Shown here one piece after another: positions 42,635 through 51,188 of a stretch of 64,000 nucleotides of DNA. The stretch is from Oscillospiraceae bacterium (GTDB lineage Bacteria; Bacillota; Clostridia; Oscillospirales; Acutalibacteraceae): contig CACWPS010000002.1 of NCBI GenBank assembly GCA_902762875.1, positions 62,001 through 126,000 of the forward strand, given 5' to 3'. The notes under the pieces were generated by a model. That model saw nothing but the letters and a program-made list of their open reading frames with translations, was not told the DNA's origin and searched no databases. The position numbers were made by a program, and so were the translations under genes. Within the stretch, counting starts at the first letter, position 1; the number at the start of each line of letters is the position of its first letter.

Positions 42635-45118
42635 ATGAAATATTACATAGGAATTGACTTAGGCACAACAAACAGTGCTATTTGCTCGTACGACGGTGAA
42701 AATATCCGTGTTTGGAAAAGTCCTGAACAAAACGATGTAACACCATCTGCTATTTATGCGGATAAGCGTGGCAACCGCTATTACGGTAATAAAGCATACA
42801 ATCAGGCACCGTATAACCCTGATAATTCAGCAACCTTATTTAAGCGTTATATGGGTACGACAATGAAGCTTGAACTAAAAGCTTCGGGGATTTCGCTTAC
42901 CCCCGAAGAATGCAGTGCAGAAATATTGAAGGTTTTATACGGATACTTACCTGAAGAAATACGCAATAGCGATGACACAGCAACCGTTATTACAGTTCCC
43001 GCTGCATTTAATCAAATGAAGAAAGATGCAACCTTGCAAGCTGCGAAGCTTGCAGGGCTTGGTAATGTTGCTTTAATGCAGGAACCCGTTGCTGCTATTA
43101 TGAGCATTATGCGCCTTTCTAAAAAAGAAGGCATCTTCTTGGTTTATGATTTGGGTGGCGGTACATTTGACGTTACTATAGCAGAAAATATTGGCGGTAA
43201 AGTAAATCTACTTGCAACAGGCGGCGTTGAATCCTGCGGTGGTAGAGATATTGACCGAATGATTTTTATGCAAATTGTAGTTCCGTGGTTAAAGCAAAAT
43301 TTTGCTCTACCTGATGATTTTCTTGGCAACAGCAAATATAAAACCTTTATCCGTGTAGCACAATGGGCAACCGAGCGTGCAAAAATCGAGTTATCTGCAA
43401 TGGGCACAAGCACTATTGCTCTTAGCGAAGGCGAAGCCAGAACAACGGATGAAGAAGATAATGAACTTTATTTGGATATTGACCTTACTCGTGAACAAGT
43501 GGATAATATTATTGCGGACTTAATTGCAGAAACCGTAGCCGCAACGCGTGAAACCTTAGCTAAGGCAGGACTTTCTGCTAATGATTTGGAGCGTATTGTT
43601 TTTGTTGGTGGTCCTACCAACTATAAGCCTTTAAGGGATAAGGTTGCATTTGAACTTTCTTTGCCAGCAGATATTGATGTTAATCCTATGACCGCTGTTG
43701 CTGAGGGCGCAAGTATTTTTGCCGAGTCTATCGACTGGTCAACATCTAACCACAACCGTAAAGCAACTAACGAAACTGCGAATACACAGTTGGATCTTTC
43801 GTTTAAATACACAGCGAGAACACCTAATGATTCTGCAAAGATTATGTGTGTGCTTGGCAAAGAACTTAACGGATATACTATTCTTTTCACAAGTCTTGAT
43901 ACAGGTTGGACTTCGGGTAATGCACCGTTAAAGGATAAGGCTATGCTTGATTTACCCTTATCTAAAAACGGTGAAAACCGCTTTTCTGTAAAAGTATTTG
44001 ATGAATTTGGTAAAGAAATTAGCGCAGTATCCGAGCCAATTATAATAACTAAAACTTTAGCTACTATTGGTGCTATTCCTGCTTCACATTCTATCGCCAT
44101 CGAGGTTATTGATAAACTAGGTGGAACACCAACCCTTGAATTCCTTGTAAAAGAAGGAGATGCTCTACCTAAAAAGGGCGGTATTAACTTTAAGGCTGGT
44201 CAGACAATTAAAGCCGGTTCAAACGATTCTCTTAACATCAAGCTTTGGGAAGGCGAAATTAAATCACCCATAGATGATAATAGATTTATTGGAGTTTTGA
44301 AAATAGCTGGAACTGATATTGATAGCGGTGTAATACCTACCGGTGCAGATATTGAGTGTGAATATGAAATGTCAGATTCAGGCACAATTAATCTTGAAGT
44401 ATCTATTCCTTGTATAGGTGCATCGTTTGGAAATCATAATTTCTATTCCCGTCAAGAAGGACAAACTGACCTTGAAAACATCGATGCTTTAGCTGAACAA
44501 GGTCGCAAATTATTAGAACGTATTGAAGATATGTCCGATAAGGTTTCAGATCCAAATTTAGAAAATGCTCGCAAAAAGGCAGAACTTGCTGCAAATATTG
44601 ACAGTATGGAAAACTGTGAGCCTGAGGATGTTCAAAAGGCGAATAACGAGCTTCTCGATGCTAAAAAATTGATGCATCAGTCCCGTCAGGATAATTTACA
44701 GATTATCAGACAGATGGAGCTTGATAATTGTGTAGAATTCTTTAATGAGGTTGTTCGCCAGTATGCTACATCTAGTGAACAGCAAATGTATGATAATTTA
44801 GTTCGTACTGCTCAACATGCTATTGACCGCAATGAAAATAGTTTTGATAATCATCTTAGCAATTTGAGAACTAAAAATACTATGATTTTATTGCGTCAAG
44901 ATTGGTTTATTGTTGACTGGTATAATCGTGCAACCTCCGCAACTGCGAATTATATTGATATTGCTCGTTTCAACGAACTAAAAAGACGCGGTGATATCGC
45001 TCTTGCAAACGATAACATTGACGAGCTTCGCCAGATTCTGTTTGAGCTTCTTTCAATTCAAATTCATGCAGATTCCGGTGACGGTATGTATGATGTAGCA
45101 AATATAATAAAGGGGTAA
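42635..45118 (+). CDS. Hsp70 (DnaK-like) chaperone with extended C-terminus
   Basis: It is 827 residues, well above the 600-640 of DnaK. The ATPase domain (about 1-375) is complete: GIDLGTTNSA, VPAAFNQMKKDAT, LVYDLGGGTFDVT and IVFVGGPTNYKPLRD. After it come an extra beta-rich insert of about 100 residues, a substrate-binding-like beta domain (near 480-590), and then some 230 residues of helix instead of the short DnaK lid. The housekeeping EEVD/acidic tail is absent. This layout suggests a specialised Hsp70 working with the GrpE-like, AAA+ and J-like neighbours. Confidence 0.9.
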   Translation: MKYYIGIDLGTTNSAICSYDGENIRVWKSPEQNDVTPSAIYADKRGNRYYGNKAYNQAPYNPDNSATLFKRYMGTTMKLELKASGISLTPEECSAEILKVLYGYLPEEIRNSDDTATVITVPAAFNQMKKDATLQAAKLAGLGNVALMQEPVAAIMSIMRLSKKEGIFLVYDLGGGTFDVTIAENIGGKVNLLATGGVESCGGRDIDRMIFMQIVVPWLKQNFALPDDFLGNSKYKTFIRVAQWATERAKIELSAMGTSTIALSEGEARTTDEEDNELYLDIDLTREQVDNIIADLIAETVAATRETLAKAGLSANDLERIVFVGGPTNYKPLRDKVAFELSLPADIDVNPMTAVAEGASIFAESIDWSTSNHNRKATNETANTQLDLSFKYTARTPNDSAKIMCVLGKELNGYTILFTSLDTGWTSGNAPLKDKAMLDLPLSKNGENRFSVKVFDEFGKEISAVSEPIIITKTLATIGAIPASHSIAIEVIDKLGGTPTLEFLVKEGDALPKKGGINFKAGQTIKAGSNDSLNIKLWEGEIKSPIDDNRFIGVLKIAGTDIDSGVIPTGADIECEYEMSDSGTINLEVSIPCIGASFGNHNFYSRQEGQTDLENIDALAEQGRKLLERIEDMSDKVSDPNLENARKKAELAANIDSMENCEPEDVQKANNELLDAKKLMHQSRQDNLQIIRQMELDNCVEFFNEVVRQYATSSEQQMYDNLVRTAQHAIDRNENSFDNHLSNLRTKNTMILLRQDWFIVDWYNRATSATANYIDIARFNELKRRGDIALANDNIDELRQILFELLSIQIHADSGDGMYDVANIIKG

Positions 45119-45122
45119 ATTT

Positions 45123-46520
45123 ATGGAACAGTGGTTACCGAGAGGCTATAATATTGCCGATGACAATAGAATAAAAAGAGTATTTTCACAGGATGATAGT
45201 TGGCAAATTTATCTTACTAACAGGGATAATTATGTCCTTGCGGTGACCGCTGATTTATACCGACTTTGGATAGAGGAATATAGTTTACCCGAGAAAATTT
45301 TTTCAAAGTTAGATTTAGGATATTTCATATTCTGCGGTACTAATACATATTTGGTATCATCCTTAAAAAGTGGACCGTATCCCGAAAATGGCGGACAGGT
45401 TGAGGCTTTTTCTCTTGCTTTTAACACCGCAGCAAGATTATATCCTAATGCTGATTTGCAAAATGCGGTTTATATTGAGGAATATTCTTTACTGTTACCA
45501 ACAGAGTTTAATCTGCCCGAAAGCAATAACGCTATTGCATACGGTAAATGGCTTACGGGTGGTATAAATATTCCCGTAACATCAATTAAAAGAATCAGCC
45601 AAATTGCGTCTTGGCTGAATAAAGACTTTCTTTATAATTCCGTTAAACTTGCAGGATTTGATGTTGAACCTATAGAGTATGATGATAATTCAGCTCTTGT
45701 GACAGAAACAAAAACTGAAACTGTCGCTCCAATGGCACCACCAACTGATTCTGTATGTAACGGTCAGTTCTCGTTAATAGGAAGGCCTGATCTTGAGCAG
45801 TTCTTCAACGACAATATTATTGATATTGTTACAAACCGTGAAGCATATGCTCGTATGGGCATAAACTTCCCGGGAGCTACTATTCTTTACGGACCTCCCG
45901 GTTGCGGTAAGACATATGCAATTGACAGATTGGCAGAATTTTTAGGGTGGCAGAGATTTGATATCGATTCAAGTAATATTGCCAGCTCGTATATCCACGA
46001 TACCCCTAAAAAGATATCCGAAGTGTTTAATTCTGCAATAAAAGCTGCACCATCTATTTTGGTTATAGATGAGATGGAAGCCTTTTTGATGGATAGAAAT
46101 TCTTCGGGACCTGGTACACATCACATAGAGGAGGTTGCCGAGTTCTTGCGCAGAATACCTGAAGCTATTTCAAAAGGTGTATTGATTTTTGCTATGACAA
46201 ACATGCTTGATTCTATTGACCCTGCTATTCTTAGACGTGGTCGTTTTGACCATATTATTGAGGTCAAGATGGCAAGCAAGGAAGAGTTAACGGCACTCTT
46301 CTCAGCAAAACTTAGCGAATTGCCTACAGAAGATGATGTTATTGCTGAAGACTTGGCGGTAAAACTTGATAAGCATCCGTTGTCCGACGTAGCCTTTGTG
46401 CTTAGAGAAGCAGGAAGACTTGCCGTTAAAAAGAAGTTAGATAAGATTAGCAAGGAATGTTTTGATGAAGCGGTTAACGCTTTGCCAAAAGAAACGGAAG
46501 ACAAGCATATAGGGTTTTAA
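45123..46520 (+). CDS. AAA+ ATPase (CDC48/FtsH/spastin-like module)
   Basis: It is 465 residues. The first 230 have no recognised domain. The AAA+ core has Walker A GPPGCGKT (257-264), Walker B LVIDEME (313-319), the sensor-1 region IFAMTNMLDSIDPAILRRGR with arginine finger, and a lid helix domain. It starts four bases after the Hsp70 stop. The nearest AAA+ types unfold or remodel proteins, so it may feed or receive substrates from the Hsp70. Confidence 0.87.
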   Translation: MEQWLPRGYNIADDNRIKRVFSQDDSWQIYLTNRDNYVLAVTADLYRLWIEEYSLPEKIFSKLDLGYFIFCGTNTYLVSSLKSGPYPENGGQVEAFSLAFNTAARLYPNADLQNAVYIEEYSLLLPTEFNLPESNNAIAYGKWLTGGINIPVTSIKRISQIASWLNKDFLYNSVKLAGFDVEPIEYDDNSALVTETKTETVAPMAPPTDSVCNGQFSLIGRPDLEQFFNDNIIDIVTNREAYARMGINFPGATILYGPPGCGKTYAIDRLAEFLGWQRFDIDSSNIASSYIHDTPKKISEVFNSAIKAAPSILVIDEMEAFLMDRNSSGPGTHHIEEVAEFLRRIPEAISKGVLIFAMTNMLDSIDPAILRRGRFDHIIEVKMASKEELTALFSAKLSELPTEDDVIAEDLAVKLDKHPLSDVAFVLREAGRLAVKKKLDKISKECFDEAVNALPKETEDKHIGF

Positions 46521-46538
46521 TTTTGGAGTGTGAAAATA

Positions 46539-48131
46539 ATGCGGCTTATAGATAATCCTTTTTATATTTTGGATGTATCTACAACTGATAATCGCCAAAC
46601 TATTATTTCTAAGGCGGAAGAAAAGAGCTTTTTTGAGGATTCTTCTGTTTGCAGTGAGGCACAAAATATTTTATTAAATATCATTAAGCGAACATCTGCA
46701 GAACTTTCGTGGTTTCCGGGTGCGGATAGCTCTAAAATTCGGGAAATTTCTAATGCAATAAAGAATAATCAGTCGATTAATCTTTCGGGTCTTGGTTCTA
46801 TTGCAAGGTTGAATGCTTGTGTTTACAATTTTTCAATAGGAACACAGGTAGATGTTTATGAAACCGGATATTCTGTTTTAGAAATTGATGAATTATTTGA
46901 GAGCTTAGATGCAGTTGAAGTTACCGATATTATAAATAATGACCGTCAAAAAGCTGGAATTAAAGAAATATCAGAAAACGAAGTTTTAGCAGAACTTCAG
47001 AAGATTCGTGAATACATAAGCCATGTTATTACAGAAAAGGTTCAGAGTTTTCCTAATAAACAACGTATTGATTTTCATACATTAATTGCGGAAAAATGCA
47101 TTGCTGATAGTTCTTATAACGATGGTGTTATAATTGAAGATATTATCAACCAATATGAGATTTTTGTTCAATCAATGCTTGAATTAAAGGAAACTGGAAT
47201 AAGAAAACTGATTAGTGACGTTAGATTGTTAATAAGCGGAGAACGGAGCATTTCAAATATTGGTCAAAACATATCTTATGATGAATGTTTACAGAAAGAA
47301 ATAAGAATTAATGTTGATGCTATTCTTCACACATTAAAAGACTGGGATGTTTATGCTCAACCTATACAGTTGCGTGATACCGCCAGAGGATACATTAATA
47401 CTAATAGTCAAAAACTGGCAAACGAAATAAGAGACTTAGGAATACTTATTTATAATGAAAAAGGGTATACAGAAATATCATTGAAAATTTCAAAAATACT
47501 CAAATCAGTATTTGCAGAATTACCTGAGTTTGTTGACAAGGTTAGTAATGATGAACGTATTCTTAATGAGAATAAGGCTAAGGAAGCGTTAGATAAATTA
47601 AGAGAACAAAATAGACAAGTTGCGGTTGCTCAGCAACAGAAAAGAAATTTTGGCTCAAATTTAATTGGTTGCTTATCACCGTTTGCGGGATTTGCTATTT
47701 TTATAGTGATAATTTTGATTATAGCAGGACTTTCTGAATGTTCTTCGGATTCTAACGATAGTAGCTCAAAATCGACCAAACCATCTTCCTCGTATTCGGG
47801 TGGTACAAATAATTACTACGATTATGACGACTATGACTACACCCCATCACAAAATTATGATTCGGGCAATTCAGTAAAGGCAAATCAACTCAAATCCGAA
47901 TTAGAAGATTTAAAAGATGAAATTGAGGATATGGAGTGGGATTTAGATCAACTTAAAGACGATATAGATTATTATGAGCGTCAATATTACAACACTGGTT
48001 ATGATTTTTATATTAATTATTACGATGATGCAGTTGATGATTATAATGATTTATACGATGAATACGAAGCCGCGATTGATGAGTATAATGATAAAGTGAA
48101 TGAGTATAATCGGTTAATAGGTGCTTATTAA
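46539..48131 (+). CDS. J-domain-like membrane protein with coiled-coil tail
   Basis: It is 530 residues. The N-terminus (DNPFYILDVSTTDNRQTI ... ELSWFPG, about 5-62) has the pattern of J-like domains with NPF and a conserved ElxWFPG, though the canonical HPD is not visible. A long helical region follows, then one transmembrane helix (near 388-405), a Ser/Tyr/Asp-rich linker and an acidic coiled coil to the end. It is the likely co-chaperone that ties the Hsp70 to the membrane. GGAG ten bases before the ATG supports the inner start. Confidence 0.68.
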   Translation: MRLIDNPFYILDVSTTDNRQTIISKAEEKSFFEDSSVCSEAQNILLNIIKRTSAELSWFPGADSSKIREISNAIKNNQSINLSGLGSIARLNACVYNFSIGTQVDVYETGYSVLEIDELFESLDAVEVTDIINNDRQKAGIKEISENEVLAELQKIREYISHVITEKVQSFPNKQRIDFHTLIAEKCIADSSYNDGVIIEDIINQYEIFVQSMLELKETGIRKLISDVRLLISGERSISNIGQNISYDECLQKEIRINVDAILHTLKDWDVYAQPIQLRDTARGYINTNSQKLANEIRDLGILIYNEKGYTEISLKISKILKSVFAELPEFVDKVSNDERILNENKAKEALDKLREQNRQVAVAQQQKRNFGSNLIGCLSPFAGFAIFIVIILIIAGLSECSSDSNDSSSKSTKPSSSYSGGTNNYYDYDDYDYTPSQNYDSGNSVKANQLKSELEDLKDEIEDMEWDLDQLKDDIDYYERQYYNTGYDFYINYYDDAVDDYNDLYDEYEAAIDEYNDKVNEYNRLIGAY

Positions 48132-48146
48132 TCTTTTCTTGAAACT
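48128..48146 (+). promoter_or_regulatory. Shared promoter-like motif, copy 1
   Basis: TTAATCTTTTCTTGAAACT: one mismatch to copies 2 and 3. TTGAAA could be a -35, with TAATAA 18 bases on. It overlaps the stop codon of the J-like gene and precedes the small HTH gene. Confidence 0.5.
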
Positions 48147-48169
48147 AAATAATAACCTTATGTAATAAA

Positions 48170-48213
48170 AATATGACCTTTAAAGTTTTATGGCTTTAGA
48201 GGTCATATTTTTT
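48170..48213. terminator. Terminator after the chaperone operon
   Basis: AATATGACCTTTAAAG pairs with CTTTAGAGGTCATATT (16 bp, one wobble) around an 8-base loop, and TTTT follows. Confidence 0.8.
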
Positions 48214-48233
48214 ATGAAAAGAGGATAAAATCA

Positions 48234-48467
48234 ATGAAAAAGTACATTGATACAGCAGTTTGGGAAAATGATTACAGAGAAAGGCTTAAGAAACTTATGG
48301 AGCAAAAGAATATTACTGCTCGAGAATTAAGTTTAACGCTCGGGTATAACGAGGGGTATATCAGCCGAATTCTCAAAAGAAAAATTGACCCGTCATTTAA
48401 ATCTATGATGGATATTATGTTGTATTTTGACATAAGTCCAGCTGAATTCTTTACGCTTGATTTATAA
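48234..48467 (+). CDS. Small XRE-family HTH protein
   Basis: It is 77 residues, almost only a helix-turn-helix (LKKLMEQKNITARELSLTLG, then NEGYISRILKRKIDPSFK). GAGG lies nine bases before the ATG. It follows copy 1 of the repeated promoter-like motif and precedes copy 2, so it may regulate them. An excisionase-type role is also possible. Confidence 0.8.
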   Translation: MKKYIDTAVWENDYRERLKKLMEQKNITARELSLTLGYNEGYISRILKRKIDPSFKSMMDIMLYFDISPAEFFTLDL

Positions 48468-48481
48468 AGTCATACTAAATA

Positions 48482-48500
48482 TTAATGTTTTCTTGAAACT
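48482..48500 (+). promoter_or_regulatory. Shared promoter-like motif, copy 2
   Basis: TTAATGTTTTCTTGAAACT. With TTGAAA as -35, TAGAAT lies 17-18 bases on. It would drive the structured non-coding region that follows. Confidence 0.55.
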
Positions 48501-48544
48501 TGAAAAACTCTTTCTTAGAATTTAAGTGTCATCTTAAAATCTTG

Positions 48545-49003
48545 AGAAGGAGTTTTTAAATTTATTTAGGTGTACGAAGGAATGTTACACCATTAGCACG
48601 GGAAGTAAGGGTATCTTCGACAAAGGTTTGTCGAGAGATGATGAAGTGTACCTGAAAAGGTCCGACTTGCACAGCTGCCGAAATGTTGCAGGTTGAGTAG
48701 CAGATTTAAGTTTTAAGTTGTTAACGAAAATCTGCGGCAGCACACCTGAGCGATGACAGGTAGGTTCATCGTTGCTACCGTGAAAGACACGGCTGAAAAA
48801 TATTTGCTTGGATATATTTTCAGTATTTTAATCAAGCGCCGAAGTTATGGGATTTAATCGGTAATGAAAATCCTTGCCGTACCACTATTCAGCGGTGGAC
48901 CGATCCATTGTATCGGTATATGGTATTGCGTTCTCTTAAGTTAGAGGCTTAGGCACACCTAAGTATACGCTGGGCTTGTCCCATTATGCTGACCTTCAGC
49001 CAA
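48545..49003 (+). ncRNA. Putative large structured RNA
   Basis: About 460 bases without a credible ORF but dense in complementary arms. GCTGCCG (48674-48680) pairs with CGGCAGC (48735-48741) and encloses GCAGATTT/AAATCTGC. Others are CCGTG/CACGG (48778-48792), a ten-pair stem at 48793-48823, GGATTT/AAATCC (48850-48873), ACCGAT/ATCGGT (48899-48917) and CTTAGG/CCTAAG (48948-48963). Around 48744-48779 ACCTG/CAGGT, GCGATGA/TCATCGT and GGTAG/CTACC overlap, which implies a pseudoknot or switching. A promoter-like motif lies just upstream. It may belong with large mobile-element RNAs such as GOLLD or ROOL, but I cannot match it to a named family. Confidence 0.55.
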
Positions 49004-49013
49004 AATTAAATAT

Positions 49014-49625
49014 GATTTACGTTTCGAGATAATGATGATTATAATTTCGAGAGTCATTTCGAAATCTGTTCTCTTTTCGAGAGGTATGATTATCTTTTCG
49101 ATATGATAGATGACAGAGATGATGCTCATTTTGAAATGATGATGACTTTCATTTTGAGAGGCGCCGGTTTCTATCTTTCCTAGCAAGGAAGATAGAAACG
49201 CGACCGAGGGCCTGCCCGAGGGAGCGGCGCCAAGGCATAGTACGCATAGTTAGAAAAAGAAAATTGGAGAAACGTATGGTTTTTATATAAAAAAGTCCCT
49301 GGGCGTACTATGCCTTGCTATCATTTTTAGATGATAGATGACAATATTTCGAGATGATATTTTGATATGATTTATGATACACATTTTGAAATGATAGATT
49401 AACTATCTTTTCGAAATTCGTTTTGAAATTAACTGTCGGTGCTTAGTATGAAAATATGATTTACTTTTTGATATGCTCCTAACAGATTCTTATAAGAGTA
49501 AGCAAGGATATAAAATATTAATGAGACCAATCTTTAACAAATCTGCAAAAGAATCTATCCTGTCTTTTTGAAATGATATATGACTGTCATTTCGAAATGA
49601 GTGTATGATCATCATTTTCAAATGA
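49014..49625. repeat. Array of degenerate TTTYGAAATGA-type repeats
   Basis: At least a dozen loosely spaced variants of CATTTYGAAATGATATATGA are spread over 600 bases and interrupted by the large hairpin at 49.16-49.32 kb. Many contain TTTCGAAA-like or TTTTGAAA palindromic cores. Spacing is irregular. They could be binding sites for a replication, mobilisation or recombination protein. Confidence 0.6.
49160..49316. repeat. Large compound inverted-repeat structure
   Basis: GGCGCCG (49160-49166) pairs with CGGCGCC (49225-49231) around a 13-bp hairpin (GTTTCTATCT.../49187-49199). Directly next to it AAGGCATAGTACGC (49232-49245) pairs perfectly with 49303-49316 across 57 bases. GC content here is far above the surroundings. 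No coding frame. It could be a small non-autonomous insertion or a cis-acting site such as an origin of transfer. Confidence 0.6.
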
Positions 49626-49656
49626 GTACAGGAAATATGATTATCATTTATAGAGC

Positions 49657-49703
49657 GGCTCCCATAGACTGCGAATCAGTCTGTGGGAGCCAAAATTTTT
49701 TGT
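49657..49703 (+). terminator. Terminator in the non-coding region
   Basis: GGCTCCCATAGACTG (49657-49671) pairs with CAGTCTGTGGGAGCC (49677-49691) with one mismatch, followed by AAAATTTTTTG. It could end a transcript that starts at copy 2 of the shared motif. Confidence 0.75.
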
Positions 49704-49799
49704 GATTAAAATTTTCGTTAATAAATTTATTTGTACAGCAACCGCCTTAATCAAAATTTTTCGTACACAAACCTATGATTTTATAAATCATACAAAAAG

Positions 49800-49818
49800 T
49801 TAATGTTTTCTTGAAACT
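49800..49818 (+). promoter_or_regulatory. Shared promoter-like motif, copy 3
   Basis: TTAATGTTTTCTTGAAACT, identical to copy 2. With TTGAAA as -35, TATATA lies 18 bases on. It is about 230 bases before the tyrosine recombinase gene. Confidence 0.55.
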
Positions 49819-49922
49819 CGAAAAAATTATTCCTTATATATTTAACATCCAAATATTTTGGTACACAGTTTCAACCTGAACCACTGAGATTGTGAACGAA
49901 AATTTAGATAAATTCATATGAG

Positions 49923-49940
49923 TTAATGTTTTCTTGAAAT
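49923..49940 (+). promoter_or_regulatory. Shared promoter-like motif, copy 4
   Basis: TTAATGTTTTCTTGAAAT, one base different at the end, 110 bases before the tyrosine recombinase start codon. A -10 is not clear here, which favours an operator or protein-binding role over a simple promoter. Confidence 0.5.
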
Positions 49941-50050
49941 GGCATAAAAACATTATCCACATTTAAGTATCGGAAATTTGTGAAGGGCATCGAGTAGCAC
50001 ATAGATGTTTTTTTATAAATTCACGAAATATTACGAAAGGAGTAATACTT

Positions 50051-51028
50051 ATGAGTTTAACCCCTGAAGAACACGAACGAAAAGCCGAGAACCAAAAGCA
50101 GAATTTGCTTAATCAAACTCTTCCTGTGATTGATAGGTCAAATCAAGGAAGTTTTAAAACACGTAGACGCTATAAAGCAGTAATGAATAGATTCTGTGGG
50201 TATTTAGGAGAGAATACCACATTGCAGAATTTTAGAAATGTTGAAGTCCGACACGTGCGAAGTTATGTTGAGCATCTTCAAACCAGCGGTTGTAAGCCAG
50301 GATATATACTCACCGAACTATCCGGCATAAAGTGGGTACATCAGCGAATGAACCCTAAACGAAATTTGCCTAAGAGTAATAAATGCTTTTTTGTTGCTAA
50401 GCGCCAATTATATGTAAAGGATAAATCTATTCTTCCGCATGAGTTTGATGACCTTATAAAAGTTGCACTAGATATGGGCCGTATGGATGTGGTTATCGAA
50501 GCGTATATGGATAGATACTTCGGACTTCGCCACGAGGAGTTTGTAACCCTTCGTGTGCATCAAATTGAGTATGCGCTTAAATATAAACAATTAAATCTTA
50601 CAAACACCAAGGGCGGCAGGCCAAGAGATATACCCGTTGAAACTAAAATGCAGGAGAACATTTTAAGACGAGTATTAGCATACACTCAGAAAAACGGTAA
50701 GTGTTCTATGGACTATGTTATATGCGATAACCATACAAACAGTGTTAAAAAGAAAAGCAAATCCTTGGATAACTGGATGAACAACAATAAAAAGAAATTT
50801 ATGGACTCCGAGCGCACCAAGTACAAAAGCCCAGGCAAACGGCCGAGAGAACAATCGATACATTGGCATAGTCTCAGGCATTTGTTTTATCAAGAAACTA
50901 AAGAACGATACAAAGCCGAAGGCAGAATGACCGATGCACAAATTGAACGAGAACTTTCCGAATCTATGGGACATTCTCGCAACGATGTTAATAACACTTA
51001 TTCGAATGAAATTAAAAGAATACGGTAA
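50051..51028 (+). CDS. Tyrosine recombinase (phage integrase family)
   Basis: It is 325 residues. An N-terminal SAM-like DNA-binding domain (about 30-115) precedes the catalytic domain with Arg160 (FGLRHEE), a Lys in TKGGRPRD, His273/Arg276 (HWHSLRH), His308 (MGHSRN) and nucleophile Tyr317 (NTYSNE). All catalytic positions are present. AAAGGAG lies about eight bases before the ATG. Since the cwlD junctions look like a serine-integrase product, this enzyme may act on another site, for example resolving or inverting DNA, or be left from another element. Confidence 0.9.
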   Translation: MSLTPEEHERKAENQKQNLLNQTLPVIDRSNQGSFKTRRRYKAVMNRFCGYLGENTTLQNFRNVEVRHVRSYVEHLQTSGCKPGYILTELSGIKWVHQRMNPKRNLPKSNKCFFVAKRQLYVKDKSILPHEFDDLIKVALDMGRMDVVIEAYMDRYFGLRHEEFVTLRVHQIEYALKYKQLNLTNTKGGRPRDIPVETKMQENILRRVLAYTQKNGKCSMDYVICDNHTNSVKKKSKSLDNWMNNNKKKFMDSERTKYKSPGKRPREQSIHWHSLRHLFYQETKERYKAEGRMTDAQIERELSESMGHSRNDVNNTYSNEIKRIR

Positions 51029-51029
51029 A

Positions 51030-51048
51030 TTATTGTTTTCTTGAAACT
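51030..51048 (+). promoter_or_regulatory. Shared promoter-like motif, copy 5
   Basis: TTATTGTTTTCTTGAAACT, one mismatch to copies 2 and 3. TTGAAA with TAATAC 18 bases on. A hairpin (GACAA/TTGTC with GAGC/GCTC inside) follows in the leader of the next gene. Confidence 0.5.
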
Positions 51049-51188
51049 TGAAAATAATATTACTTAATACTTTCCCGACAATCGAGCAAAGCTCAAATTC
51101 TGGTTGTCGGAAAGGATTTTAGTAATGCTGAAAACATTAAATTATTTAAATCAGCATAAACATTATGTAGGCAAGGAGGGCGTGTTAT

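Noticed and set aside
48750-48772. Kissing loop between two neighbouring hairpins in the putative RNA
   Set aside because: The arms CAGGT and GGTAG share bases, so both hairpins cannot form at once. Only a pseudoknot or alternative pairing is claimed.
48959-49186. 75-codon frame on the - strand in the repeat array
   Set aside because: It spans degenerate repeats and part of the compound hairpin, its product is low-complexity (MTLEIIIIIIS-type) and there is no good ribosome binding site.
49014-49625. CRISPR array
   Set aside because: The repeats are degenerate, unevenly spaced and without regular spacers, and no cas genes are present.
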